A stretch of DNA of 64,000 bases from Rusavskia elegans (GCA_011316305.1 SAUG01000127.1:109108-173107), one strand, 5' to 3'; counted from the first letter of the stretch, positions 25,920 to 36,130 are shown. Notes: generated by a model from the letters alone, not told the origin. Translations and numbers: made by a program.

Positions 25920-26341
25920 GCCTGGTGACGCAGCGGCAACGCTGCGTGACCGGGAGGCCCAGCGGATCCAGCGCTCTTCGGAGTTAGCGGAGTTAATCCG
26001 GCGGATCGGGGGTTCGAATCCCTCGAAAGCCAACCTAATACTTAAGTTTTTTCTATCGACTAAGTCGATTTTTATAGAGTTTAAAAATACAGAAAGCCCA
26101 GATAGTAGATTATCTCGGCCTAGCCCGATCGATCGAACTTAATTAAGTTAATTAATAAAGTTAAATAGATTACGGTTTCTCTCTGAGTTTTAGTCCAAAT
26201 CTAGCTCTTTCGGGAATCCTTAATTCGAGTTTTCGGTAAAATACTTGAATATTAAATAATTGCGTAATCTAATCGGTTTAGCGCCTCTAGCGTTAGAATC
26301 GTAAAAGACTAAGATTAAAATCCGAATGATTAATCGCAAAG
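25920..26341 (+). mobile_element. SINE-like, tRNA-derived insertion
   Basis: A 422-bp insertion is flanked by a perfect 15-bp direct repeat ATAAAGAGATTAAAG (25,905-25,919 and 26,342-26,356), typical of LINE-mobilised SINEs. Its head is about 60% G+C in surroundings near 20%. It carries an A-box-like TGACGCAGCGG (25,926-25,936) and an exact Pol III B-box GGTTCGAATCC (26,011-26,021). The B-box sits in an intact T-arm: stem 26,008-26,012 with 26,020-26,024, seven-base loop. A T6 run at 26,047-26,052 could end a Pol III transcript of about 130 nt. A hairpin with an 8-bp stem and GCAA loop lies at 25,928-25,947. The 3' two-thirds is A+T rich and unassigned. A degraded tRNA gene with an added 5' domain is the alternative, but the long direct repeat argues for retroposition. 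Confidence 0.7.
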
Positions 26342-27526
26342 ATAAAGAGATTAAAGACTTAGAATAAAAATTTAAAAAAGACGAAAAAGTTTAGAAAATA
26401 AAGATTTAGAAAAAATACTATTATTATTTTTAATAATTTACTAAAAAGTATAATAAAAGTAAAAAAATAATCTAATAGTTTTAAATAAACTATATTAGTA
26501 AAATATACTAGAGTATAGCTAAAGCTATAGATAAAATTAAATACTATAAACTAAATTAAATAAACTAGAATAAAAAAATACCGAACCTAATATTTAGTAT
26601 TTAATTTAGAAATAAAGATTTTAATTAGTATCCGTCTTTATCGTTATAGAACGAAATAGTTACTAAAAAATAAAATTTAATAGGACTATTAGAATAACCG
26701 GAAATAATTTATAATATAGATATATAACCCGGAATATATAAAGATAGTAGCGAAAAAATCTTTTATTAAATTTTTTTTAGAATTTTATATTTTCTATAAA
26801 TTAAAAAAAATTATAATCTTTTAAAATTTAATCTATATTATCCGAACTAAATTTAGGTATCGATTTAAAGAATATCTTTTACGCGACTAGTATAAAACTA
26901 ACGGAAAAGTAAAATATAACCGGATTATTAAATTTATTAAATTAAAAAAGGACGTATTATTTTTAAATAATAAAATTACTTTTATATTTATCTAAAACGC
27001 GATAATAAATAATAAAATATTTTTATTTACTAAAAAGTCGGCGGAAATCTAATTCCTAGATTAAATATTTATTATAAATTTCTTTTTTAGAATTAAAAAA
27101 GGGTTCGATATAATAGCGAACTTCGGAATATTTATTAAAAATATCTATAATATTAGAATAGAGTTTATTCTTTTTATCTTTAAAACGTTTTTCTATAAAA
27201 ATTAGTAGAAATAAAAAAATATAGGAAATAATATATAGATAGTATTAGATATTAGAAGATTATATAATTTTTAAGCCCGAATATATTTATTATAAATATT
27301 ACTACTATCCTCGACTTTATATTCTTTTAAAAGATTATAAATATATAAAAAATAAAAAAAAGATATTATAATTTCTTTTAACTAGATATAATAAAAAGAT
27401 TTTAGTCGATTTCCCTTTTAAAAATATATAACAGAGATATTAATAAAAGAAAAAAAAAAAAAAAGACCTTTTCTATATCTCGTAGACGGTTTTTAAACTA
27501 GATAAAAAGTAATATAGAAAGGGTCG

Positions 27527-27936
27527 TATTATATCTATAATTCTATAGAAATTTTCTAGAAAAAGTAATTAGATAAATAAATTTAATTATCTATAACCGC
27601 CTATAGCCGTTATAGCCGCTTTTTCTAATAGAACTTTTAGTAGATAGCTATTTATTAGTTTTTATAGCTATTTTTACTATATATATCGCTTATTATTTCT
27701 ATAAATAGTTTCTATCGTTAGTTATTAATATAATTATTAAATACGTTTTTATTATTCTCTTATTAATTATTTTATAATAAAAATACCTTATACTATTATA
27801 ACTATACTTCTATAGATATATAGAATTAGTTATAATAATCTATACTAGGATTCCTTTACTATTTAGTAGCTCGGACTACGTCTACGGCTGTAGCTAGGCT
27901 CAAGCGTAACGCCCTCTGATACACAGGGACGTTACA
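27527..27936 (+). repeat. LTR copy D
   Basis: Retains the canonical CA end (GGGACGTTACA). The first 300 bp are heavily mutated, but the last ~70 bp look almost unmutated, mirroring copy C. Confidence 0.85.
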
Positions 27937-28098
27937 ATCCGTAGCCTTGTCACGTCTGCCAACGAGGCAGCCAATGTGGCTGGGGAGGCGCAATGAATGT
28001 GTCGCCCTATCAATTCCTGTTTCTCGAATTTTCAGAGCCTTACCTTCAAGACTACCCATCATCCCTCTTTGAGCACAACGACTCAGACTCTGCACAAC

Positions 28099-29457
28099 AT
28101 GTCAATCACTTTCGGCTCCGTTGGTGATATCATCTCTGTCTGTATGCTCATCAAAGGTCTCGTCAAATGCCTTGACGACAGCCGTGGCTCATCCACCGAA
28201 TATCAAGCTGTCATTCGTGAATTACACAGTCTTGACCATGCGCTGCTGGAAGTCGCGCTTGTGACTCTCTCAAATCAAGGATCCCAGGAAATGTCCTCCT
28301 TACAATCAACTGTGCTGAGTATTGCAGCACAGTGTGAGAAATGTGTCACAGCGTATCGAGAAAAGGTAAAGGCCTACAAAAGGTCTCTACAACCTGGAGG
28401 CTCAGGATCCTTCCTCAAAGACAGCACAATGAAACTCAGATGGCCATCAGAGAAGGAACACTTGACCAAATTTCGAGCTGAGATTATGGCTCATTGTATT
28501 TCTATCAATATGCTCCTAGCAACTGCGGGCGTGTAGGTACCCATACCAACTGCGTTGTTCGAACCCCGCTCACTCAAGCAGAAAGGCGACACAGATCAGC
28601 GACGAAAACCAACAACGTTGTTTCAAGCGTATCAAGCAGGACCAAGATCAATCATCGGCAACGCAACAAGCAATGCTTGACGAGATCAAGATTCGCCTGG
28701 ACAAGAACAGCAGCGAAGTAAAATCAGCTAGGATAGATGTACAGACAATAGCTTCGGGCATGCGCTATGTTCGCCGACTAGGATCTGAGATTCTTTCCAT
28801 GATGCAAAACATCTGGTCCGCCAATGTTATGACCTACAAAGCCATTATTACCCTGCAGTCACAGCTACCGCGACAACTGGAGCGGACGTGGACGCAATCC
28901 CCAGTCATACTAAAAGACCCGCTTGGTAGGACCACCCCTGTCCATCTCGAGTTCGTCGAAACATTCGAGGTAAGTTCAAACCCTCACAAGGCAAATCTAC
29001 GACGCTGATTGATCCTCTAAAGATCTTTCAGACTGTTCTTGAGATGCGATTTGACCAACTACCAGGACATCGCAAGGTGCAGCGGAAGGAATATGCTCTA
29101 AGTACGGAACAATCAGAGCAGGAAATCGATAGCGCTCTTGCCTTTCGTCGTTGGTTTCGACCTGGCCAGGAGGTCGATATGAGTATGACGTTTGATAGCG
29201 TCATAGACGATGCCGTCTCCTGTCCAGGATGCATGCTGCAGTGTACCGAGACTCATGGCTTCAAGGTCAAATGGTAAGTCGTGCTCACCAATTGGAGCTT
29301 TTCGCTTACAATCAGAAGTCGAGGTTGTGGCATGTGGTACGAACGACTTGAGGTTAATAGACCAATACCCCCACGAGCACCGTCGGTATTACACACTGGG
29401 ATTACGTATGCCATCCCGGAAACGAAAACGTCAAGACGACCCGGAAGACGAAGATGA
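28099..29457 (+). CDS. Fungal ubiquitin-like-domain (ULD-type) protein
   Basis: The predicted model is 400 aa in four exons: 28,099-28,532, 28,582-28,969, 29,032-29,273 and 29,319-29,457, phases consistent. Residues 1-145 form a helical N-terminal region (start MSITFGSVGDIIS) like those of fungal NLR-type and incompatibility proteins. The middle and C-terminal part (from about residue 225: WSANVMTYKAIITLQ, PVILKDPLGR, then PGHRKV and GQEVDMSM, ending CRGCGMWYERL) matches the fungal ubiquitin-like domain family found alone or attached to NACHT, ankyrin or WD40 proteins. The third intron uses an AAG acceptor, because the adjacent CAG would create a stop. In this family the text after GMWYERL usually continues. 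Here that continuation seems to lie in another frame (see the zinc-finger entry), so the C-terminus may be frameshifted. Role unknown; recognition or signalling is inferred from family company only. Confidence 0.7.
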
Positions 29458-30322
29458 GCCGCGGCACTTCTGTCGAGTGCGCCTGATCAGCTACCGCAAC
29501 CGTACCAGGAAGGAACAGCCTCAACCAGAGGCGAACGGTATGGATGTGTACGGCAAATCTCTATGCCCGCTGTGTAAGACCAAATTTTCAGGCAGCTATC
29601 AAGACCGGAAGGGCAATCTTTCTCGGCATCTTCGATACGGCCATGGATTTAAAGACCGCTACAAGTGTACCATTCTTGGTTGTGGTAAGGTATACAGCCG
29701 TCCAGATAATTTCCGTAAACATCGTCGTAGAGAGCATTCGGTACCGCCATATACTGGTAGGGCCCGAATCATCGAGACTGGAGAACCCGCATGACTAACG
29801 AAGAGGGCCAGGACAAAGTCGCCAACAAGATATGAATGCGGCAGAAATGGTCGATTGTATGATGATTTCAAGGGGTTGAGGCCGGGAGCCGCCAGAGACT
29901 TGGAGATCGCGCTCAATCATTCCTTTCAGCAAACCCCGACCAGCGAATATCAACCGATCCGTAGACACCATGATCCGATTCAACCGTCAGATGAAGCATC
30001 ATCCGGTAATGTTGCGGTCTCGAGCGGACAAGCTACACTTAGTGGTAGATCAAGGCCTGATTCAGCTCGCGAGTCCGGCCCTATTGAGAGCACTTTTAAT
30101 GTCCCCGGAGTTTCATACTTGGATCCCACTCCTAGACCTGTAGTTCGCCTTGAAGCTAAGACCCCTTCTTCCAAGGGTCACGATCCAATTATCAGCGTGT
30201 CCAAGGAATATCAGTACACCAGGATCTACCCCAAAAATGCGAGAACTGCAGTCTACCATCTCTGCCTCTACCTCCTCAGAACATTCAATGACCTGTTGCT
30301 GATCAGACCCAACATAATTTAA
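29408..30322 (+). pseudogene. C2H2 zinc-finger reading frame interrupted by an in-frame TGA
   Basis: From ATG 29,408 a frame reads an Arg/Lys/acidic start and two C2H2-like fingers. The first has CPLC at about residue 51 followed by a spaced His pair. The second is CTILGC...KHRRREH (C-x4-C-x12-H-x4-H). A TGA stops it at 29,792-29,794 (128 aa). The same frame then stays open for another 175 codons to 30,322 with Pro/Ser-rich, protein-like sequence. So this is either a 128-aa protein or a longer gene cut by one nonsense codon. An intron from 29,757 to 29,811 (GTAGGG, CTAAC branch, CAG) would remove the TGA but shifts into a frame that stops at 29,877. It overlaps the last exon of the ULD gene in another frame. 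An intron 29,406-29,490 would fuse ULD and finger frames in phase, so a fused ULD-C2H2 ancestor is possible. Confidence 0.5.
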
Positions 30323-30718
30323 AATCGTTTACTAAGGGAGACTGTCGCATTCTAGCGTATTCACAGACGATTCTTGAGTCAGCCTGATCTGTCAGGACAT
30401 CGAGTATACTTGTATTAGAAGATGATGCTGGAACAGTCTACTGGAGGCAAGAGTCGTCAATGTTAAAAGCAGAAAGTCTGGATTCATTTACCTACAAGCC
30501 ACCCACCAACACATTCGCTCTCCATTTCGCCATTGGATCCCAACAGGACCAACTATAGGGACATCATATGGGATCCTTCCTGGACTCATGGGTAGATACC
30601 GCAATTTCCATATCCTAGGTGCCTGCACAAGTCATCCAAATCTTCCAGTGTTATATCATGCCGTGTACTCTATAACATTCACTATATGCGCTTGATAGCG
30701 AGCCACTTGATAAGGCCT
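30323..30718. other. Intergenic stretch
   Basis: No coding frame, RNA gene or repeat that I can support. Confidence 0.4.
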
Positions 30719-31150
30719 CTAAAGAAAAATTTGGAGTCGAGCTGGCATATTTGCAGAACATAGCGCTTCACCTGCTTTGTGGAGACAGAGCCGGGCTGCC
30801 GGGGGGCTGCCGGGGGGCTGCCGGCCGGGGATTTCATTGATTTCAGGCAGTGGCTTCTGCATGATGACGTGCAAGATCCTTCTCCGAGTCGTTGCTTCGC
30901 ATTCAGGGATCAAAGTGCTGTTGATGATCTGATGCCAAGACCGCGCTAGGACCTTCATAAGGCTGCAGCCCTGAACGTTTTTTCCGTACAACAGTTTTCC
31001 CCTGAAGTGCCTTGGGCGCACAGCAGAAGCTCTTGGCCAATCCACAACCGAGCTGGAGAGCACACTTACCACCCGGTATTCCGAGCTACCCAAGGGATAC
31101 ACAACCTTGACAGTCACATCGGAAACCTTACTCTGCTGGTCTTTAAACGG
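30719..31150 (-). CDS. Hypothetical protein, minus strand, model uncertain
   Basis: A minus-strand frame of at least 132 codons with no ATG at its upstream end (the frame continues above a GTG at 31,115-31,117). Content such as VKVVYPLGSSEYRV looks protein-like, and a possible intron (GTAAGT at 31,069 to CTTCAG at 31,002) lies within it. The C-terminal coding is crossed by a GC-rich tandem motif (GGCTGCCGGGG, three copies, about 30,793-30,830). I recognise no family; it may be a fragment. Confidence 0.3.
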   Translation of the reverse strand, partial: PFKDQQSKVSDVTVKVVYPLGSSEYRVVSVLSSSVVDWPRASAVRPRHFRGKLLYGKNVQGCSLMKVLARSWHQIINSTLIPECEATTRRRILHVIMQKPLPEINEIPGRQPPGSPPAARLCLHKAGEALCSANMPARLQIFL

Positions 31151-31159
31151 AAATCGCCT

Positions 31160-31660
31160 ACCCCCTTAAAGTCATGTTACAAGTAAAGCCTCAGATCGAA
31201 ATCTTGTGGGACTGATATACTCCTTAACACCTAAGAACCATGACCAGCCCTTTCCCCCCGCCCCGGAAGACGTTGGAGAATATGAAAGTAGCAGCATTAG
31301 GATTCTGCATTAAAAAGCTATCGAAAATTTGACAGTCTAATCGAATCGAATCGAGTACAAAGGCAAAAACTGTTTGAGGTACATCTTGCATCAAAAATAC
31401 ACAAAGATCGACGGCGCCAGGAACATGGAAGCTTTTCTGTAGCAGAACGAGAGTCAAATAAGTGGGTGGGCTTCTCAGACAGAGCCCTGTGGGCTGAAGT
31501 TGCGTGATCGGCTTCAAATGACATGAAGGCCAGAGATAGAAGTTGTCATTACCGAAATCGAGATATGAGTTCCAGGGCGTTAAAGTGTCAAGTCAGTATT
31601 CCGTAAGCGAGAGTTTGAGGCCGTGAGGCCGTGAGGCAATAAGGCTGTGAGGCTGTCCTG
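31160..31660. other. Intergenic stretch with short GTGAGGC repeats
   Basis: No gene seen. At 31,619-31,654 a short degenerate direct repeat of GTGAGGC(C/T) units occurs just beyond the stop of the DUF6594 gene. An ATCGA/TCGAA run lies near 31,338-31,352. Confidence 0.4.
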
Positions 31661-31666
31661 GTGTCT

Positions 31667-33200
31667 CTAAGAGCTAGCATCATGAATGTTACCCAGAAAC
31701 ACGACCAGGACGGCGCAGTACCTAATGGAAGTCAGTATTCCATAGATCCCAACACAAGCGAAGAACATATATTGCCAAAACATTGCGCAACACGAAAGAG
31801 AGGCAGATATCACACAGATGCCACTCACCCAGCTGAAGCAGCAACGATTTCATGCCTCTTCGCCTTCGTGAAAGCCGACAATGCGGCCGAGAAAATCAAG
31901 GTGAAAGAGAGGATCATGACAATCGTATCATTGGTCGTGCCGATGGTGCCGTTAACAGAAGATTTGTAGAGGAGCCAAATGGGTATCATCAGCAGGACGA
32001 GGATCAGGATTGTGATTAGGAAAGTCACACATTTAGCGATGCGGCGGCGATCGTAATAGTGGATTGCTGGGTTGTCGGTACGGGCCTTGGTTTCCTTGAT
32101 TTGAGTTAGCCATTGTTCGTGGAATTGGACGAACGAGGAAAAGGGGAGCCAGGAGGAACCGACTGGAGTGCAAAAGATATACTGTAAAGCCACGTTAGTC
32201 ATGGAACCATGCATGATAGCTGGTGAGGATATTGATTACCCGCACGAGTCCGCATCGGCAGACCTTCAGTAGACGTTCCAGCATGCCGTCGAGCCAAGCG
32301 TGTTCTCTGCCGGGGCGAAGCGATACAAGATCCTCCTTGTCGTAGATCCAGGACATCTCCTCTTCGTACATCTGGCCACCGTCGTTCTCCATGTAATGAA
32401 GTACACTCCGATAGTCTCGGGCAGAAGGCTTTTCAAGGGCTTTGAGTTGGTTGGCCTTGAGTAGTAGCTCGGCTGTAATACAAGGTCAAACAATGCGGGT
32501 TCAAAACGGAGCGAGGACTTACAGTATTCGAGAATCTTGGTTTCCAGCTTCTCAAGTAACTGCGGCCTCCTCTGCGACCAGCATGCAGGGATACTTTCAC
32601 GTTTGACATCTTCGTCTCTGGAAAGTAGGTATGCTTTATTGCCAAGGACCTCATCCATACGATCCATGCCTTGGAGCTCATCTTCCATTTGTCGGATCTC
32701 ATCTTGTTTGTTCAGGAGCAGCCGCGAGAAGACGATGCCGAACCGTCTGAAGAGCATGAATGATTCATCGCTGTCTAGGAAACAGGCGAGCCTTGGGAAG
32801 CCCTCGGAGAAATCCTCAACTATATCACCCGATCAACCGTCTCCCCATTATCCATCATGGTTGGTGCTCACGCTTTGGGATTGCAGTGGTACCCATTGCC
32901 CCATCTATACGGAGGCCATTTCGCCTTTTCAAAAAGCAAGGTGATCTAAATGAGCCGACGTATTTGCGTACCCTCGACAAACTCCAATAGCCTTGGAAAC
33001 GATCAGCTTCACCACTGTGACATTGACGTGACAGACGAAAGCTTACCAGGACTGCTTTGAGACGGTTTCCCTGTTGGACATGATGCAATGGTAGAATTAT
33101 CTGTCTCTGGACTCGTTGGACTGTTAGGGTCTTCAACCATCCCAAGGCCTTTTTCCAAAACACTTAATGAATCAGAAGGCATTTTGAGATCTAGGTGCAT
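31667..33200 (-). CDS. DUF6594-type membrane protein
   Basis: The minus-strand model of 363 aa has five exons: 33,200-33,047, 32,819-32,523, 32,472-32,240, 32,181-31,829 and 31,721-31,667. All junction phases agree. The body begins GFPRLACFLDSDESF then FRRFGIVFSRLLLNKQDE, the hallmark of fungal DUF6594 proteins. It ends with IHYYDRRRIAKCV and three hydrophobic segments (FLITILILVLLMIPIWLLY, then TIVMILSFTLIFSAALSAF, then YCAVLVVFLG). Topology is therefore a cytosolic helical body with a C-terminal membrane anchor. Function is unknown in this widespread Pezizomycotina family. The first exon and its 227-bp intron are the weakest part. The last exon, though only 17 codons, is supported because it supplies the expected family ending after ...AASAG. 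Confidence 0.75.
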
Positions 33201-33383
33201 CGGAAGGCAAGAGTCGAATCAATAAAGCACTGTGCATTTATGAGAGCTTACGAGCTCACGTCCTCTATGTATACAAGGCCTTCGGTTTGAGCCTCGACAT
33301 TGTCCAGCCATGCATTGAGCCTGCATAAACATCCTTGAGGTAAGGGTGGTGTAAGCCATCTGCCGGCTTCCCGGCATGTCCAA

Positions 33384-33746
33384 TCATCCGAGGTCTGTCT
33401 CTTTGGTGGTACCCGCAATTGGCTCGTCGTTAAGATCTTTCAAAGTGTATTCCCATCGGTGATTGGCTGTATTATATGTTCCAGAGACAATCTTGACGTG
33501 GTACTCAAAAATGCCTTGGGGATTCTTCTTTCGCAATTTCTTCCCATCGGCATGTCGTCGTGGGCGCTGTAAGCATTGATTAGTTGATTGAAACCGCTCT
33601 AGAGGGTTCGTGGCGCCCGACCTGCGCGATGCCAGTGCTGTCGACATCCGCCCTCTCTGTTGGAACATGAACAGGGTTCTAAAGTACTGGTCAGCTTCGT
33701 ATAGCCTTGTGTCAGTTAGGTCTCTTACGGGGCTAGGTTCAGCCAT
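33384..33746 (-). CDS. Small hypothetical protein
   Basis: The open frame from ATG 33,746 encodes 120 aa. The C-terminal half (HVKIVSGTYNTANHRWEYTL followed by KDLNDEPI) looks like a small beta-rich, Tudor/SH3-like segment with the W-x-Y-x-L-K-D pattern seen in several short fungal proteins. A good-looking intron (GTCGGG to CTTACAG, with AACTAAT branch, about 33,567-33,621) would change the downstream frame and end the protein early, so the exon structure is unresolved. Exons for a longer protein may extend upstream to 34,256 (a frame starting MPCATHDLQKQNF with donor GTAACC near 33,901). I do not recognise a function. Confidence 0.35.
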   Translation of the reverse strand: MAEPSPVRDLTDTRLYEADQYFRTLFMFQQRGRMSTALASRRSGATNPLERFQSTNQCLQRPRRHADGKKLRKKNPQGIFEYHVKIVSGTYNTANHRWEYTLKDLNDEPIAGTTKETDLG

Positions 33747-34366
33747 TTTTGGGTACTGCGTTTGTAGGTCAGCCTTGGGTTACGGCTGGAATAACAGGGA
33801 GAATGTTAAGCGAGATATCGACTATATAAGTAAAAGCGCTACCGTTAGAGCCGAACTAGGAATGGGCAGCCAAAGCTAAACACAGCCTTAAGTAGGTTAC
33901 CTGAAGTAACAATGAGGCAGCAGCGAGCAAACCGGTCGGGGAATGTGAGGCTCTGTTTGGATTGTTGACTGGCAGATAGTGGAACAGTCGGGCGTGTTTG
34001 CGGGATTAATGGGCGACTGCATCGGTGTGGTTGTACAAGTGAGGGGTTGAACTCTGCTGGAGGGCGGAGCTCTTTCATGATTGGCATGTTGTACATTGGA
34101 TCTGGGTGGGGACCTGACGCCCGAGATAATAGGAGTCTCCCTCTGTTTTCCGCCTTCTTGCTCCTTTCGGTATTCTGAGTCTGCCTCGAGCCTGCCATCC
34201 GTTTTGTCAGACTTTGCGAAATTTTGTTTTTGCAGATCATGGGTTGCACATGGCATTGTGGTGCCAAAGCAATGGCTCAGACCGTTGATAAAGTGCGCAG
34301 TCCGTCATTCCACGTCCTGACAGCCGCTGTGAGTGACCTTGAGCGGGGCACTCTCACCTCGTCAAC

Positions 34367-36130
34367 ATGGCGCAGCCAACAGAAGTGCTGGTACGGAAAA
34401 GGACTATGTGGGCCGATTTCTTCGGTTATGTCGACGGCAGGACATCTTGGGAGCCATTGGTCGTTTATATAGGACTCGCTCTTCTCTTCCCCCTCTTGCA
34501 GAGGCTGGATTCCGCTGTCACCAGGCGTTGGATACGATCACTGGTCGAGAAAACACCAAAGCAAGTATTTCTTGAGGGATTCGGCCCGCCGCGGATCAAT
34601 ATGGACGCATTGCCACGATTATCCACAGAATTCTGCACCAATGACAGTCCAGAAGAACAGTCGGCTGCTTACTACGACTCTGCCGAAGAGGAAGAAGCTT
34701 CCAGGCACCAGGTCCTCTGGGCAAACACCATGGCCGAAGGGAAGTACCAGAATCCATCACTTTACGAACAGGTTGAAGTGTTACTCTTGTGCTGGAAGGT
34801 CTGTGATATGGACACGACCAGTGAGGTCGACGATCTGAGAAGGGTGTTTGAAGTGGTCTTCGGATACCACGCGACGACAGAATTTCTGGATGCGAATTCG
34901 AAGCAAAAGCTACAGGTCCAGGTGAATGCTCGCGTTGCCAAGTTCGTCGAAGACTGTGATGGTCCCAATACCCTACTCATAGTGTACTACGCGGGCCACG
35001 GCCTCCCAGGAGAGTTCTTCGGCGATCTGGAACTCACTGGGTATGCTTTTGGCATCAAGCTTTGATAGCATTACTGATCTTGGCAGACAAATCAGCCCGA
35101 ACGACCACCGTGATGCCAACCAGCGTCTCCGAAACCGCTTGGTGTGGAACAAGACCGAGGATTTGCTGCGACCTGCAGAGGCGGACGTCTTGGAGATCTT
35201 CGATTGGTAGGTTGATTGCATTGGTCGAAAGCTGTCCTCTGACCATACAACCCAGCTGCTACGCTGGTACATTAGGCCTTGTCCGAGGGGAAAATCGGTA
35301 AGTGGACTCTTATGACGGTGTAGACACAACTGACAGGACATAGATTGTTCGAATATCTCGCTGCTGCCAAAGACCAGGGCATGACAGGGGTTCCTGGGCC
35401 AACTTCATTCACCAGAGCTCTCATATTCGCTCTCACGACGTTGGCAAGAGACAAAAAGGAAGGTCGATTCACCACCGATGAGCTCCTGAGGAAGATCAAG
35501 ACGGATGCCCCAAATTTTCCGAAGGATCAAACTCCGGTGATGTCGAATCGAGACAACAAGAAGTCTTCAGCGGGCCGAATCATGTTACATCCGCTTCGAC
35601 AGCACAAGCCTTCCGGTGTGAAGAGCGAAGAGTGTCCTTTGAAAGGGGCGACTGGATATGTGATGACTTTGCATTTCCATTTTGGAGACAAACCGCCAGA
35701 CGACAATGTCGTCACCCTCGGAAGGAATCTGAACAAAATTTTCGAACGAAACACACTCGAAGTGCATCGTGTTCGATGGGGAGGCCTGAAAACAACCATG
35801 TTTACCCGCGCCACACGGAAGTTCCTATTAATAAAGCGACGGGCTAGCAGTCAGAGCCAGCGACCGACTCTTACACTACCATGCTCCACCTCTTCAACAG
35901 GTCAATTGGATCGTCACTTACTTTCTCCAATTGCTGTGACATTTGAGGGCCATGACTCCGGTGGCGACGATTCTGGCAGTGCTTTCACAACTTCCGCGCC
36001 AACAACACCGGTAGAATTGACCGCCAAAGCATTGACGATCAAGGACGAGTTGAACCCTCTCGAGGTGGTAGGGGAAGACACACTGGAAGAGACGTTGAAT
36101 GCAAGATTGGAAGAGGCGAATGGGAGCTGA
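34367..36130 (+). CDS. Caspase-like (peptidase C14) protein 1
   Basis: Predicted 540 aa from four exons: 34,367-35,040, 35,087-35,206, 35,256-35,297 and 35,344-36,130, all phases consistent and all introns 46-49 bp. The caspase-hemoglobinase fold core spans about residues 135-400. It has a beta-1 strand VEVLLLCWK, the catalytic His in YYAGHG (His211), and the catalytic Cys after FD in FDCCYAG (Cys265-Cys266, the second aligning with the metacaspase catalytic Cys). Both catalytic residues are present, so activity is plausible. The motif YAG is completed only by splicing, which supports the model. A hydrophobic stretch at residues 30-45 (PLVVYIGLALLFPLLQ) may anchor it to a membrane. The C-terminal 130 residues are Ser/Thr-rich. 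No prodomain or NTPase is present. It is not a canonical metacaspase, since the usual DSCHSG Cys motif is replaced by DCCYAG. A second gene of this type lies at 52,772. Confidence 0.85.

Larger units (their letters stand above)
24180..27936 (+). mobile_element. Gag-bearing, apparently non-autonomous LTR element 3
   Basis: Two 410-bp LTRs (24,180-24,589 and 27,527-27,936) are flanked by a perfect ATCCG duplication (24,175-24,179 and 27,937-27,941). The interior holds a gag-like frame with a zinc-knuckle remnant, CYLYRKIGYFKRNY (25,290-25,331), in which only the first Cys survives. I see no RT or integrase motif in the remaining interior, so this copy looks non-autonomous or partly deleted. LTRs match those of the gag-less element 2, so the two copies look complementary. 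The pre-LTR purine tract (AGAAAGGGTCG) parallels element 2. A SINE-like unit interrupts it at 25,920. Confidence 0.8.

Noticed and set aside
25920..26052. Functional tRNA gene
   Set aside because: The T-arm is intact, but I cannot build a paired acceptor stem (5' GCCTGG versus 3' GAAAGCC) or a standard anticodon arm; the long direct repeat points to a SINE.
29855..30322. Separate 155-codon gene after the zinc-finger frame
   Set aside because: It begins at TTG, not ATG, and is in the same frame as the upstream C2H2 sequence; better read as its continuation past a TGA.
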